From UBA9732 sp963621975 (GTDB taxonomy: Bacteria > Spirochaetota > Spirochaetia > Sphaerochaetales > Sphaerochaetaceae): DNA of 61,901 nucleotides. Location: assembly GCA_963621975.1 (NCBI GenBank), contig CAVFGI010000007.1, positions 1-61,901 on the forward strand, in the 5' to 3' direction. The notes beneath the pieces were generated by a model, which saw only the letters and a list, made by a program, of their open reading frames with translations, ran no database searches and was not told where the DNA came from. Made by a program: the position numbers and the translations under genes. The stretch's first letter is position 1, and each line of letters begins with the position of its first letter. This document shows, piece after piece, positions 1 through 9,070 of the stretch.

Positions 1-2990
1 GTGTCTGCTATTACAGAAGTAATTTCTTCTCTAAGGTCGCTTGCGTATCCTAGAAAGTCTTGCCATATAGTAGATTTATCTTCTATTGTTTGGTCGTTAA
101 GAAGGTCTATTGTGTTATTTACATCTGAAGATAGCCGTTCTATCGTGTCATTTCCTTCAAATTTGCCTACTACTTTACCTAGAGTGTCTTTAATTGAGTT
201 AATTGTATTTTTACTTTCTTGAACACGTTGAATGTTTTCTACTGTGCCTTCTTGGAATAAATTGTCAAAAGCTTGAATAACTTCATCTTTATTCTCAAAT
301 GACAAGCCACGAACATAGTCTACAAAGCTAGTCATTGCTTTTACTATCTGCTCAAAGATAGCCCTAAGCCCTTCGTTTCTGGCTTCGCCACTGGCTATGT
401 AATTCTCAAGGTCAACGCAAAACCTTTCTTGGAACTCTTTTCCTGTAATGCCACCTCGCTCGAACTCGTCTTTGTACAGTGTCTTAAATTCATCAAGAAC
501 AGAGTCGTCTTTTATTGTAGACAAGAACATATGACCAAACTCGTGAGTGAGGTTTGCTTGTGTGTTTGCTCCCGCATAGAGATTAATTGTCCATGTTCCG
601 TCTGTGTTCTGTTGAATGAAGGCAGGGCTGTTGTTGTTCATAACGTCTGCCTCTGTCATAAGATTGATAAACGGCTTTACTGTGGCGTCATTTTTAAGGT
701 TGTTTACATCTACACCGAGATTATCTTTAACATATGTAGCAAAGTCTGTTTTGTTTATTCTAGCAAATGTCTGTAGTAAGGTTGTATTGATATTAGCAAT
801 AGCTCGTGCAGTAACACCTTTATAGCCTTTCTGCTCTTTATTAGCTACGATAGAGTTGTAAATATAGTTTCTAAAGTTCTTTACTTGCCTTTTCTCTGTT
901 TTGTTTAATGTGGCGTTATTGTTATCAAAGACTTTATTTACATCTGCCTCGGTTCTAAAAGTCTTGTTGGCTTGTTTTACTCTTTCTTTTACAACACCTG
1001 CTTCACGCTCAATGTTCTCTGTTTTGATTTTAGCGTCATTCTTAACATCTGCTGTATCAAAATCAGCAACCTCGATATTGTTAGCCTTAGCATTTTCTTC
1101 AGTTATTATTTTGAAATTAACAACATCACCATCATTATTCTTGACAGACAGAGTTACATTGTCAAAATCTCCACTGTTTGTTTGTTGTCCGTCTTTTGTG
1201 AAAACAGCCGAAACAACATCGTTGTTTGCCATCACATCCAAAGTGAACGACTCAATGTCTTTACTTGGTACAATAACAGTATTTTCTGCAAAACCAGTTA
1301 CTTTTTTTGTGTTAATCCCATAATCAACCATGCTCTGTCTTGAGTCTACATTGATAGGAGAACCAGTAACGTTTGTATCGTTTAGAACATTAACATATAT
1401 TCCTGCCGTATTACCAAGTGCGTTATTAACTGCTTGATAGTCTGCTTGTGTTGCTGGAACATAGTTTTCCCCTATTTTATAAACATTGATATTTTGTGAG
1501 ACTACTTCACCTGTATTGCTTGTGGTATTTTGATTATAAACTTTGCCTCTTGTGGAGATATTGTTCATTGATACCAATGTAGAGTTATCTGTTTTGTTGG
1601 AATACTTTGTAGCCTGTTCAAGCTTAACAATTTTTCCATTTCTCATGTCTCTTGAGTAGCCTAAGAAAGAGAATCCGTCTGGGTCGGCTCCAATAACTGG
1701 TGCTTGCAAGAACGTAGAGACTGCCGTATAAGCAAACATTTCTGCCATTTCTTTGAGAATTTCTTTACTTGATTTTACTTGGTCTCCAAAGCCGTCACTG
1801 ACTTTATATGCAAGGTTTGAGAAGAACAGTTCACTCCATGATTGCATTGCTTCTGTTAAACCTTCACCAGTAGCGTTCTTGAGGTTGGAAACAAGACCCT
1901 TCTTTATGTATTCCCCCGCAGTTTCAATACCAGTTTCTAGCACTGTTTTTGATGATACTTTACCGTACTTTTTGAAAAGGTTTGTTGCACTTGATAAGCG
2001 TTGCATTGTTTTTACACCCATTGCCCCAAGTGCTTTTTCTAACCCAAATTCAAAACCAGTATTTACAAGTCCTATGATAGAGGAATAGAGAGCCATTGTC
2101 TCATAGTCCATTCTCTGACCATTAGCGTTATATGTTTGATAAAAACCAACCAAAGCAGAACCCGACTCTTTTTCGTATATAGAAGCAACTCTAATTAATT
2201 TATCAAGTACATTTACTGCCTTCGTGCTTAATTTTGCTACAGAGCCAATACCACCTGTTATAATACCAGTAAGGAAAGACTCAACAATATCTGGAGAGTT
2301 TTCTGCCATGAAATATAATAGCTTTCCACCTACATTATCTCTAAATCCGTACATATCTGGATTCCAGTATGTTGAAAGCTGAGGAAGTTCATTGTTTACA
2401 AAATAATCTATTGCAAGCTGTCTCTCTTTCTCTGTTTTTCCTGCAATAGAAGCATTGAGCATTTTTGCTCTAATACCAGCCCAAGAAGAAGTAACTTTAG
2501 ATAAAGCAGATTTTCCAAGCCCAGTAAAGAAACCACCAACACCACCTTCATTTTCTATATCTCTTCCTGTAACAACTCCGATTAAGTCTGCCATGTTATC
2601 ATGTGCATAACCTATGTCTACATTTGCAATATCTGCAACAATTGAAGCCATCTCCCAACTTTTTAAGCTGTCTATAGAGTCTGCACTTTGATATGCACTA
2701 CGTAAAGTGTTACTAAGCTTTCCATTTATTGAGGCTGTTACGTCTATTTCTTTGGTATTAAAGCTTGGGTCTTCAATTATCTCTTGAAATGAAGGGAGAG
2801 GATAATAGAGTTTTTCATCTATTCCTCTTTGTATGTCTATATTGTTGCGATAAGCATTGCCATATGTATAGTTTCCGTAGCTTTTGAAAGATACATTCTC
2901 TTGCTCTTTGTCTTTGAGAATTCCTAAATTAGAAACATTGATAGAGTCTTGTTTTTTATACTGAGAAAATACTGGAGATGAATTGCTCAT
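1..2990 (-). CDS. Very large ejection-type virion protein with zincin motif (partial)
   Basis: At least 996 codons stay open to the left edge, so the C-terminus is missing. The ATG overlaps the stop of the gene before it (ATGA), and the two are probably translationally coupled. It is the last of three huge genes after the tail-tube pair, the place of the largest internal virion protein (T7 gp16-like) in podoviruses, which enters the host envelope with the DNA. Residues 816-820 read HEFGH (positions 531-545), a zinc-metallopeptidase HExxH site. Glu855 or Glu862 downstream could be the third ligand. The first 400 residues have hydrophobic, glycine-rich stretches but no signal peptide. Seen: frame, motif and context. 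Inferred: virion location and peptidase activity, perhaps cutting peptidoglycan-linked or host proteins. It could also be a polyvalent phage protein that acts on host defences. Confidence 0.75.
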   Translation of the reverse strand, partial: MSNSSPVFSQYKKQDSINVSNLGILKDKEQENVSFKSYGNYTYGNAYRNNIDIQRGIDEKLYYPLPSFQEIIEDPSFNTKEIDVTASINGKLSNTLRSAYQSADSIDSLKSWEMASIVADIANVDIGYAHDNMADLIGVVTGRDIENEGGVGGFFTGLGKSALSKVTSSWAGIRAKMLNASIAGKTEKERQLAIDYFVNNELPQLSTYWNPDMYGFRDNVGGKLLYFMAENSPDIVESFLTGIITGGIGSVAKLSTKAVNVLDKLIRVASIYEKESGSALVGFYQTYNANGQRMDYETMALYSSIIGLVNTGFEFGLEKALGAMGVKTMQRLSSATNLFKKYGKVSSKTVLETGIETAGEYIKKGLVSNLKNATGEGLTEAMQSWSELFFSNLAYKVSDGFGDQVKSSKEILKEMAEMFAYTAVSTFLQAPVIGADPDGFSFLGYSRDMRNGKIVKLEQATKYSNKTDNSTLVSMNNISTRGKVYNQNTTSNTGEVVSQNINVYKIGENYVPATQADYQAVNNALGNTAGIYVNVLNDTNVTGSPINVDSRQSMVDYGINTKKVTGFAENTVIVPSKDIESFTLDVMANNDVVSAVFTKDGQQTNSGDFDNVTLSVKNNDGDVVNFKIITEENAKANNIEVADFDTADVKNDAKIKTENIEREAGVVKERVKQANKTFRTEADVNKVFDNNNATLNKTEKRQVKNFRNYIYNSIVANKEQKGYKGVTARAIANINTTLLQTFARINKTDFATYVKDNLGVDVNNLKNDATVKPFINLMTEADVMNNNSPAFIQQNTDGTWTINLYAGANTQANLTHEFGHMFLSTIKDDSVLDEFKTLYKDEFERGGITGKEFQERFCVDLENYIASGEARNEGLRAIFEQIVKAMTSFVDYVRGLSFENKDEVIQAFDNLFQEGTVENIQRVQESKNTINSIKDTLGKVVGKFEGNDTIERLSSDVNNTIDLLNDQTIEDKSTIWQDFLGYASDLREEITSVIAD

Positions 2991-5900
2991 AGATACCATC
3001 CTGCTACTATATATTGCTGAATTTTCGGAATATATGTGTAAACTTTGTTATTGCTACCCAAAACTGTTACACACTCGTCATAGCCTTCCATTGCCATAGA
3101 GATTGCCTCATAAGCGTCTGCAATTGCCACTTGACCATTGGAACGTGTAACAATCTCTTGAGCCATTATGTAATATTCTTTTTGCTTTGCGTCTGAAATT
3201 TTATTTGTTAGTTCTGGAGTAAGTTCTCCGTCTGAGCCAAGAGAATACTTTGTGCCATTTTCATAATCGAGAACACATAGTTGTCCATCGACTGTGCTTA
3301 TATTGTTTACTCCATAGCTTTTTGAATGTTTAACCTCAAGAGACCCATCGGAAATTTTCAAAGATGTAAGTCCAGTAGGAGCATTGTTATATGCTTTCTG
3401 CGTAGATACGATTTGCTGATTTAATCCCAATGCCCTTTTAGTTGTAATAGAAACTTTGTTTGTTGCAGACGAACCAATGAGTTCAACGCCACCATAAAAA
3501 TAATTTAACTCTTGTACACTTCTAAGTTGTGCATACCTTGTTTGCCCAGTATAATCTTTATATGCTACGGTAGTATTTCCTAGAGCCATTTTCCTTTCAA
3601 TCTCTTCTTGAGAATCACCTTCTCGAATTTCAATATCTGCAAACAAAAGATTTTCTTGTGAATTATTTTCGTTAGAAGAGTTATATTGCTGAAGTTGGGT
3701 TTGAATGTTTTGCTCTTCAAGAGCTTCGTTTGATAGCCCTTTTAGAGCCTCTCCAAGAGGGTTGTATAGTGGTTGAATACAGTTTTTATCGCTATAGAAA
3801 GTGAATGTACCAACATTTTCACCGTTGAAAGTTGGCTTGGCATACACTGTTTCTCCGTTAATTGTTTGACATTTATAAACATATCCTGCGTCTGTATAAA
3901 GCACGCTAGTATCTGTGAAGTTAGAATCAATCCACCATGCGTCAGTAGAGTATTTTGAAAGCCCTTGCAAGCCCAATGAACCTGTGTAGTATATGTCACC
4001 GAGAACAGCGATAGTATTAAGCTGTAGGCTGTTTCCAGCAAGATTGACAGCTTGTTCCCACATATCTTTAGCGGACATAGTATTTAGGTCTTCTGCTTTT
4101 ATTACTTCACTTCCATAGAGAGTGTTTATTGCAAGAGCTGTACACGTCTTTGTCCTTATCTCTGTGGACATAGAAGTGTCATTGCCAAGTATTTCTAGCA
4201 TTTTTATGTTACTTTCGTACTGGCTTGCCTGTGCGTCAGCAATCATGCTTGTATAAGAAGTAAAATATAACTGCCCTTCGTTGTATTTATTGCCCCATTC
4301 ACACTTGCTATAATTTGCACCTTTTGACTTTGCGTCTTTTTTACTGTCGCTTGTTGAATAATCAGATACAGAAGCAACGCTAAACATTTCTTTCATGGTC
4401 TTTGCAGTTGTCTTCTTCATTTCTGCTTCAAAGTTAGCAAGTGCATTTGCGTAGTTTGCACCTTGTCCTTTTAAGCTCTCTTGGCGAACAATATTCATCA
4501 ACATAGCACCATACTTTTGAGAATAAACAGCTTTAGAGGCAGAATCTAACCCACTGCAAAAATCATCTATCATGTTATTTACTAATCCAGAGACATCTTC
4601 GCCGTTAAAAGCCATATTAAATGCACTTGTATCTACTTTGAATATTCCACTCGTGTTGTCGTACGAGAGAGTTCTAACGCTCTGTATAAAGCTACTAGCC
4701 TGCTCTTCTGATACCCCATATGCACTTTGTAGGATTGCAGATACTTCAATATCTGTTTTCCCCATTGATAACAAAGCCCATGCAGAGTTCTGTACGTCTG
4801 CAGTGAGTTTCTCCTCTGCTTTTTTATTCGCTTCAATCCATTCTGTTGCAAGGTTTGAACCTTCTGTATAAAGAGTGTTGTTCTTTTTCTTTGCAACAGT
4901 TAATTCTGTGACAAACTGAGAAGATATCTTCTCTTTTTCTTTTTGTATTTCAGTTTGTGTATCGCCAGCAAAATATGAGCTTATTTTTCTTATTTTCTCT
5001 GTGGTGTCAACATCTTCAGTTCCACCAACACTCTTATAAAGATTATCTATAGCTTGACGGTCAATGATATTGCTTATATCGAACTCATTGCTATAAGTTT
5101 GTAATGCTATAACTTGGTCACGGATTTTAAGTGTTGCCTGTTCTTCATAAATAGCAAGATTTGCAATAATAGAGCCATCTGTGTCTATATCTACATTTGG
5201 ATATGTTTTCTTTGCTTGAGATTGTGCTTCTTTCATGTAACGAATTACAGCAGTATCAGAAGGAACAACGTCTTTTCCTTCAGCGTCTTTTGTCGTTAGA
5301 AGAGTTCTATACTGCTCAAAGACTTCATCTTTCTCTCCAGTAATTTCATATCTATTTATAGAATCTTGCCTATAAATCATGGCATTTTTCATATACTCAT
5401 CGAGAGCCGTCTTTAATGTACTTTCTGTTTCTCCATAGGCTCTTGAGACACTAGTTACTTGCTTATCGCCTTTGGCAATATTCTTATACTCTTGGGCATT
5501 TTGTTGTGCGTCCGTAGAGCCATATTTTGTCTTCTTACTACTTGCATTTGCCATTGTAGAAGCTGTTGTATCAATATTGGCAACAATGCTGTCTATTACT
5601 CTTTGAATGTCGTCTGAACTTTCCAAAACAATATTACTATCAGCCCAGTTTGCAATATTGTATGCCTCCGTAACAACTTGTGCGAGTTCTGGATTATTTG
5701 CCAATATATCTGATAATACAGCCTCTGTTTCTGCCGAATCATATAATCCATCATTTACAGCTTTTTGAAGAGCATTAAGTGTTTCTAAAACAGAATATTG
5801 AGTAACTAGTTCTTGACTGCCTTGAGAAATAATTGAATTAGCTTTATTTACCTCATAAGTTTTTCTTATGTTACCTATGTTTGAATTAGAATATTTATCG

Positions 5901-8011
5901 CTAACTATTCTTTGAGATGATTCGTTAAGAATTTCTTCTTCGCTAAGTTTCTTTTCCATGACTCCAACAGAGGCAAAATATTCTGTATCACTTGTCATGG
6001 ACTTTGCTAAATTTGTTTTTAGAGAAGAAATATAATCTGATAGTACTTTAATCTGTTCTTGGTCTATTTGTGTAATATCGTCAATGCCAACTTTCTTTGC
6101 AATCTCTGCCAGTGGTTTGATAATTTCACTAACAGGTTGAAGTTCGGATTCTATATCACTTTCTTCAAGAGCAATTGCCTTTTGAATAAGTTCCTTAAAA
6201 TCAGTGTCTCCATCAGCAATCCACGAATCAATTCTTGAAAGCGTATCTTGCATTAGGTTGAATTTGTCTAGTTCTTCTTGCCGTGAAGAATACTGCTTTA
6301 CGTATCCGTTATATGTGTCATTTGTTCTAAGCTCGTCTTGATTCTGTACGTTATATGTATCATTAAACTCATCAATTCGGTCTTCTACTGTTGGAACAAG
6401 TGTAGGAGTTTTTTGTTGGTTTGAACTTGTTGCTCCTACCGTACTTGTTAATCCTACGGTACTTGTTGTGCTTGTAACACTTGAAGAACCAACAGAAGAA
6501 TCAGACGAGGACAAAGTAGCTTTATTGTCTGATGAGAATTTGTTTACATAAATGTAATTCTGAACACCTGCACTTTGAGCAAGCTTAATTTGATTGCGTA
6601 AATCTTCAATGCTAGTGTATGAAATACCGTTCTTTTCTGCATACTCTATTGCCAATGTGTCATCGTTGATGACTTTTGTTATTTCAGAAGCTTCAATCTT
6701 CCATTCGTTTTCCTGTCCAATAGCAAGGAAAGTATTAAAAGCAGATTGGGTATCAGAATCCATATTTGCATAGAGAATCTCTCTTCCGTTTTGACTATCA
6801 AGTCCTAGTTGCTCTGAGAAACTATCTACAGCGTCATATATAGTTTTAGTTGTAAGTGGATTATCGGCGTTGTTGATACTCTTTGTGAATGTATCAAACA
6901 TCTTACTAGAACCAGTTTGGATTTGCTGTTGAAATAAAGCCACTTCACGCTTGGCTATAGTAGACATATTAGACATATATGTTAACTTGTCAGATTCGGT
7001 CAGTTTGTTCTGTAGCCCATTTGCTTTAATAAGCTCAGATGAAGCAAAGCTTTCTGTTTTCGCTTGTGCGTATAATGAATAATTAAAAGTTGCGTCTGTT
7101 CTAATAAGCTGTGCAATTTCTTCTTTTGCAGAGTTATAGTCCATGTTCATTGCAATCTGAACTGCATTTTCATTTATATATGCTTCAGCAAGTTCTGGAG
7201 TATAACCTCTGTAGCTTGTTAGAGTGTCATATACATAGCTTTTAGTTATAGCATAATCTCGTTGGATTTTCTTTTCTGCATAGCTAGAGTCCGAGATGTC
7301 TGGAAGTTCTGGTATTTCATAATGCGATTTTGCCAAGTCTCCACCGTATTTAATATTCAATTGGCTTTCGTAATAATCTGTATTAGTTCCTGCATTTTCT
7401 ATTGCGAGTTGTGCATTACTTTCAACATTATTCTGCAAGATAGCGTCATTGCTTGTTATTCTCTCTTGGCTCATTGTAAGCTGTTTGTTCGCCCAGAAGG
7501 AGTTAAAATTATCGTCAAAGGCTTTTATAAATGCCTCAGAAGCTTCTTCAAATACCTCGGGGTGATTTGCTTTGAAATTTATATAATATTCGCTTATGCT
7601 ATTGTATTTTTCGTCTGGGGTTTTAGCTACAAAAGTATATTCTTGGTCAGAGGAAATTATATCTGTAGAAATTGCACCACTGTTTGGGCTTGTACCTTGA
7701 CCTGTAATTAGTGCAGATGTGTTGTCTAAAACAGTTGCTTCTTTTGTTTCTACTTTGTTATAAGAAAGCTCGTTGTCTACATCGTACTGTTTAGCATAAA
7801 CATTATCGAGAAAATATTGTTTACCAGCTTCTGCGTCAAGTTCTTCTTTCTGTTTCTTTGCTATTTCGTCATTAGTTTTTATTACATCGTATATTTCGCT
7901 ACCAAGTTGTAAAGCTCCGTTAATTAATGAAGTATAACTATTAATTCCGTTAATTTTACTTTGAGTTTTCTCTGCTTCTATCTGATTTAGAACATCGTAC
8001 TTATTTGCCAT
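2987..8011 (-). CDS. 1,674-residue internal virion (ejection) protein, putative
   Basis: ATG with a good ribosome site (AAGGAAG). The protein is very long, polar and mostly helical in character, rich in Ser, Thr, Gln, Asn and Ala. It has no signal peptide or clear catalytic motif. A Ser/Thr/Val low-complexity linker near residues 505-545 separates two large halves. It lies between a 344-residue protein and the zincin-bearing giant, the position of T7 gp15 between gp14 and gp16, so it is probably an internal core or ejection protein. It is more than twice the size of T7 gp15 (747 residues). Function rests on position and composition only; a polyvalent or scaffold protein is the alternative. 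Confidence 0.7.
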   Translation of the reverse strand: MANKYDVLNQIEAEKTQSKINGINSYTSLINGALQLGSEIYDVIKTNDEIAKKQKEELDAEAGKQYFLDNVYAKQYDVDNELSYNKVETKEATVLDNTSALITGQGTSPNSGAISTDIISSDQEYTFVAKTPDEKYNSISEYYINFKANHPEVFEEASEAFIKAFDDNFNSFWANKQLTMSQERITSNDAILQNNVESNAQLAIENAGTNTDYYESQLNIKYGGDLAKSHYEIPELPDISDSSYAEKKIQRDYAITKSYVYDTLTSYRGYTPELAEAYINENAVQIAMNMDYNSAKEEIAQLIRTDATFNYSLYAQAKTESFASSELIKANGLQNKLTESDKLTYMSNMSTIAKREVALFQQQIQTGSSKMFDTFTKSINNADNPLTTKTIYDAVDSFSEQLGLDSQNGREILYANMDSDTQSAFNTFLAIGQENEWKIEASEITKVINDDTLAIEYAEKNGISYTSIEDLRNQIKLAQSAGVQNYIYVNKFSSDNKATLSSSDSSVGSSSVTSTTSTVGLTSTVGATSSNQQKTPTLVPTVEDRIDEFNDTYNVQNQDELRTNDTYNGYVKQYSSRQEELDKFNLMQDTLSRIDSWIADGDTDFKELIQKAIALEESDIESELQPVSEIIKPLAEIAKKVGIDDITQIDQEQIKVLSDYISSLKTNLAKSMTSDTEYFASVGVMEKKLSEEEILNESSQRIVSDKYSNSNIGNIRKTYEVNKANSIISQGSQELVTQYSVLETLNALQKAVNDGLYDSAETEAVLSDILANNPELAQVVTEAYNIANWADSNIVLESSDDIQRVIDSIVANIDTTASTMANASSKKTKYGSTDAQQNAQEYKNIAKGDKQVTSVSRAYGETESTLKTALDEYMKNAMIYRQDSINRYEITGEKDEVFEQYRTLLTTKDAEGKDVVPSDTAVIRYMKEAQSQAKKTYPNVDIDTDGSIIANLAIYEEQATLKIRDQVIALQTYSNEFDISNIIDRQAIDNLYKSVGGTEDVDTTEKIRKISSYFAGDTQTEIQKEKEKISSQFVTELTVAKKKNNTLYTEGSNLATEWIEANKKAEEKLTADVQNSAWALLSMGKTDIEVSAILQSAYGVSEEQASSFIQSVRTLSYDNTSGIFKVDTSAFNMAFNGEDVSGLVNNMIDDFCSGLDSASKAVYSQKYGAMLMNIVRQESLKGQGANYANALANFEAEMKKTTAKTMKEMFSVASVSDYSTSDSKKDAKSKGANYSKCEWGNKYNEGQLYFTSYTSMIADAQASQYESNIKMLEILGNDTSMSTEIRTKTCTALAINTLYGSEVIKAEDLNTMSAKDMWEQAVNLAGNSLQLNTIAVLGDIYYTGSLGLQGLSKYSTDAWWIDSNFTDTSVLYTDAGYVYKCQTINGETVYAKPTFNGENVGTFTFYSDKNCIQPLYNPLGEALKGLSNEALEEQNIQTQLQQYNSSNENNSQENLLFADIEIREGDSQEEIERKMALGNTTVAYKDYTGQTRYAQLRSVQELNYFYGGVELIGSSATNKVSITTKRALGLNQQIVSTQKAYNNAPTGLTSLKISDGSLEVKHSKSYGVNNISTVDGQLCVLDYENGTKYSLGSDGELTPELTNKISDAKQKEYYIMAQEIVTRSNGQVAIADAYEAISMAMEGYDECVTVLGSNNKVYTYIPKIQQYIVAGWYL

Positions 8012-8025
8012 ACTTTTCTTCCTTT

Positions 8026-9060
8026 TTATCCTTTAGTTACAATATCCCACCACTTTGTATTTTGTAGTTCGTCACCGTATTCTTTATATGTATTTGCTAT
8101 TTCAACTTGCTCACGAGCCGAGTTAATATATTCTTCTGTTTGATATGCTCCAGTGCCGTAAGCACTTACTACATCTTCATAGGCTTGACGCTGAGCAATT
8201 TCGATATTAGCTCTGCTTTGATATGCAGAAATAGAAGCTGTTTTTTGTGTGTTATAGACTTCATTTTGCAACTGCATTGCCTGTGCTTTAATATTCATTG
8301 CATAGTAAGCACTTGTAATATCTGCTTGAAGTTCTGCAAGATTTTGATTAGCACTTCCTGTTCCTGTATTTCTAATACCACTAGAAGCCATAGTTGCTCT
8401 TGCACTGGCAACTTCTAAAGTGTTGTTCAGATTTTGAGAATGGAGCTGTAAAGCACTTTGCCCAATTGCGTTCTTGTAAGTCGCCATTGACTGGTTAACT
8501 TCATCTTGTGCATTACCAAGCATTGCAGATATCTGATTGCCAGAAAGTCTTAACTCTTGAGCTAGTGCAGTATTACCAGAGGACAAAGTGTTATAAAGTT
8601 GGTCTACAATCGATGAGGTGTCATCTGTACTAAAATTGTGTTTTTCATAATCAGAGTCATAGTCAAAAGAAGCAGTTGGAATATTGTAGTAACTTTTATC
8701 TCCACCCCACTTTATCCCTCTAACATCTTTCGAGCTTCCAATTTTATTCCCATTTACATCTGTATCTACGTTATACCTACCTAGGTTATTTCTTGTTACT
8801 GCAGACTGTCCGATATTATTTACTTGGTTGTATTGTTTTTGCAAAAGAGCAAATGTAGAAGAACCATACTTTGAAGTAATATTATCTCTTACTTTGTTGT
8901 ATTCTCCTTCTGCTTTTTGCAGAAGTGAATTAGCATTGGTTAAAGCACTTTTATAATTATTTGCGTTTGTTTTTACTTTGTTTTCAAACGAAGCTTCGTT
9001 CTTAAATGCTCCACCAATTGCGTTAACAGCAAGAGTTATTGCGTCAATTACCCAACCCAT
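8026..9060 (-). CDS. Internal virion protein, T7 gp14-like by position
   Basis: 344 residues with a strong ribosome site (AGGGGG). The N-terminus is a short hydrophobic segment (IDAITLAVNAIGGAF) followed by a long helical, Ala/Gln/Asn-rich body with coiled-coil character at about residues 30-70 and 180-320. Such proteins form the first membrane-inserting part of the podovirus ejection machine. It follows the tail-tube B gene by 10 bp and precedes the two giant virion proteins by 14 bp. The assignment is from composition and order; no specific motif is recognised. Confidence 0.65.
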   Translation of the reverse strand: MGWVIDAITLAVNAIGGAFKNEASFENKVKTNANNYKSALTNANSLLQKAEGEYNKVRDNITSKYGSSTFALLQKQYNQVNNIGQSAVTRNNLGRYNVDTDVNGNKIGSSKDVRGIKWGGDKSYYNIPTASFDYDSDYEKHNFSTDDTSSIVDQLYNTLSSGNTALAQELRLSGNQISAMLGNAQDEVNQSMATYKNAIGQSALQLHSQNLNNTLEVASARATMASSGIRNTGTGSANQNLAELQADITSAYYAMNIKAQAMQLQNEVYNTQKTASISAYQSRANIEIAQRQAYEDVVSAYGTGAYQTEEYINSAREQVEIANTYKEYGDELQNTKWWDIVTKG

Positions 9061-9070
9061 ATTTTACCCC

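Noticed and set aside
1..2088. Several rightward frames of 70-140 codons (for example 901-1323 and 1753-2088)
   Set aside because: They lie opposite the long leftward virion gene, lack ribosome sites and have unlikely composition.
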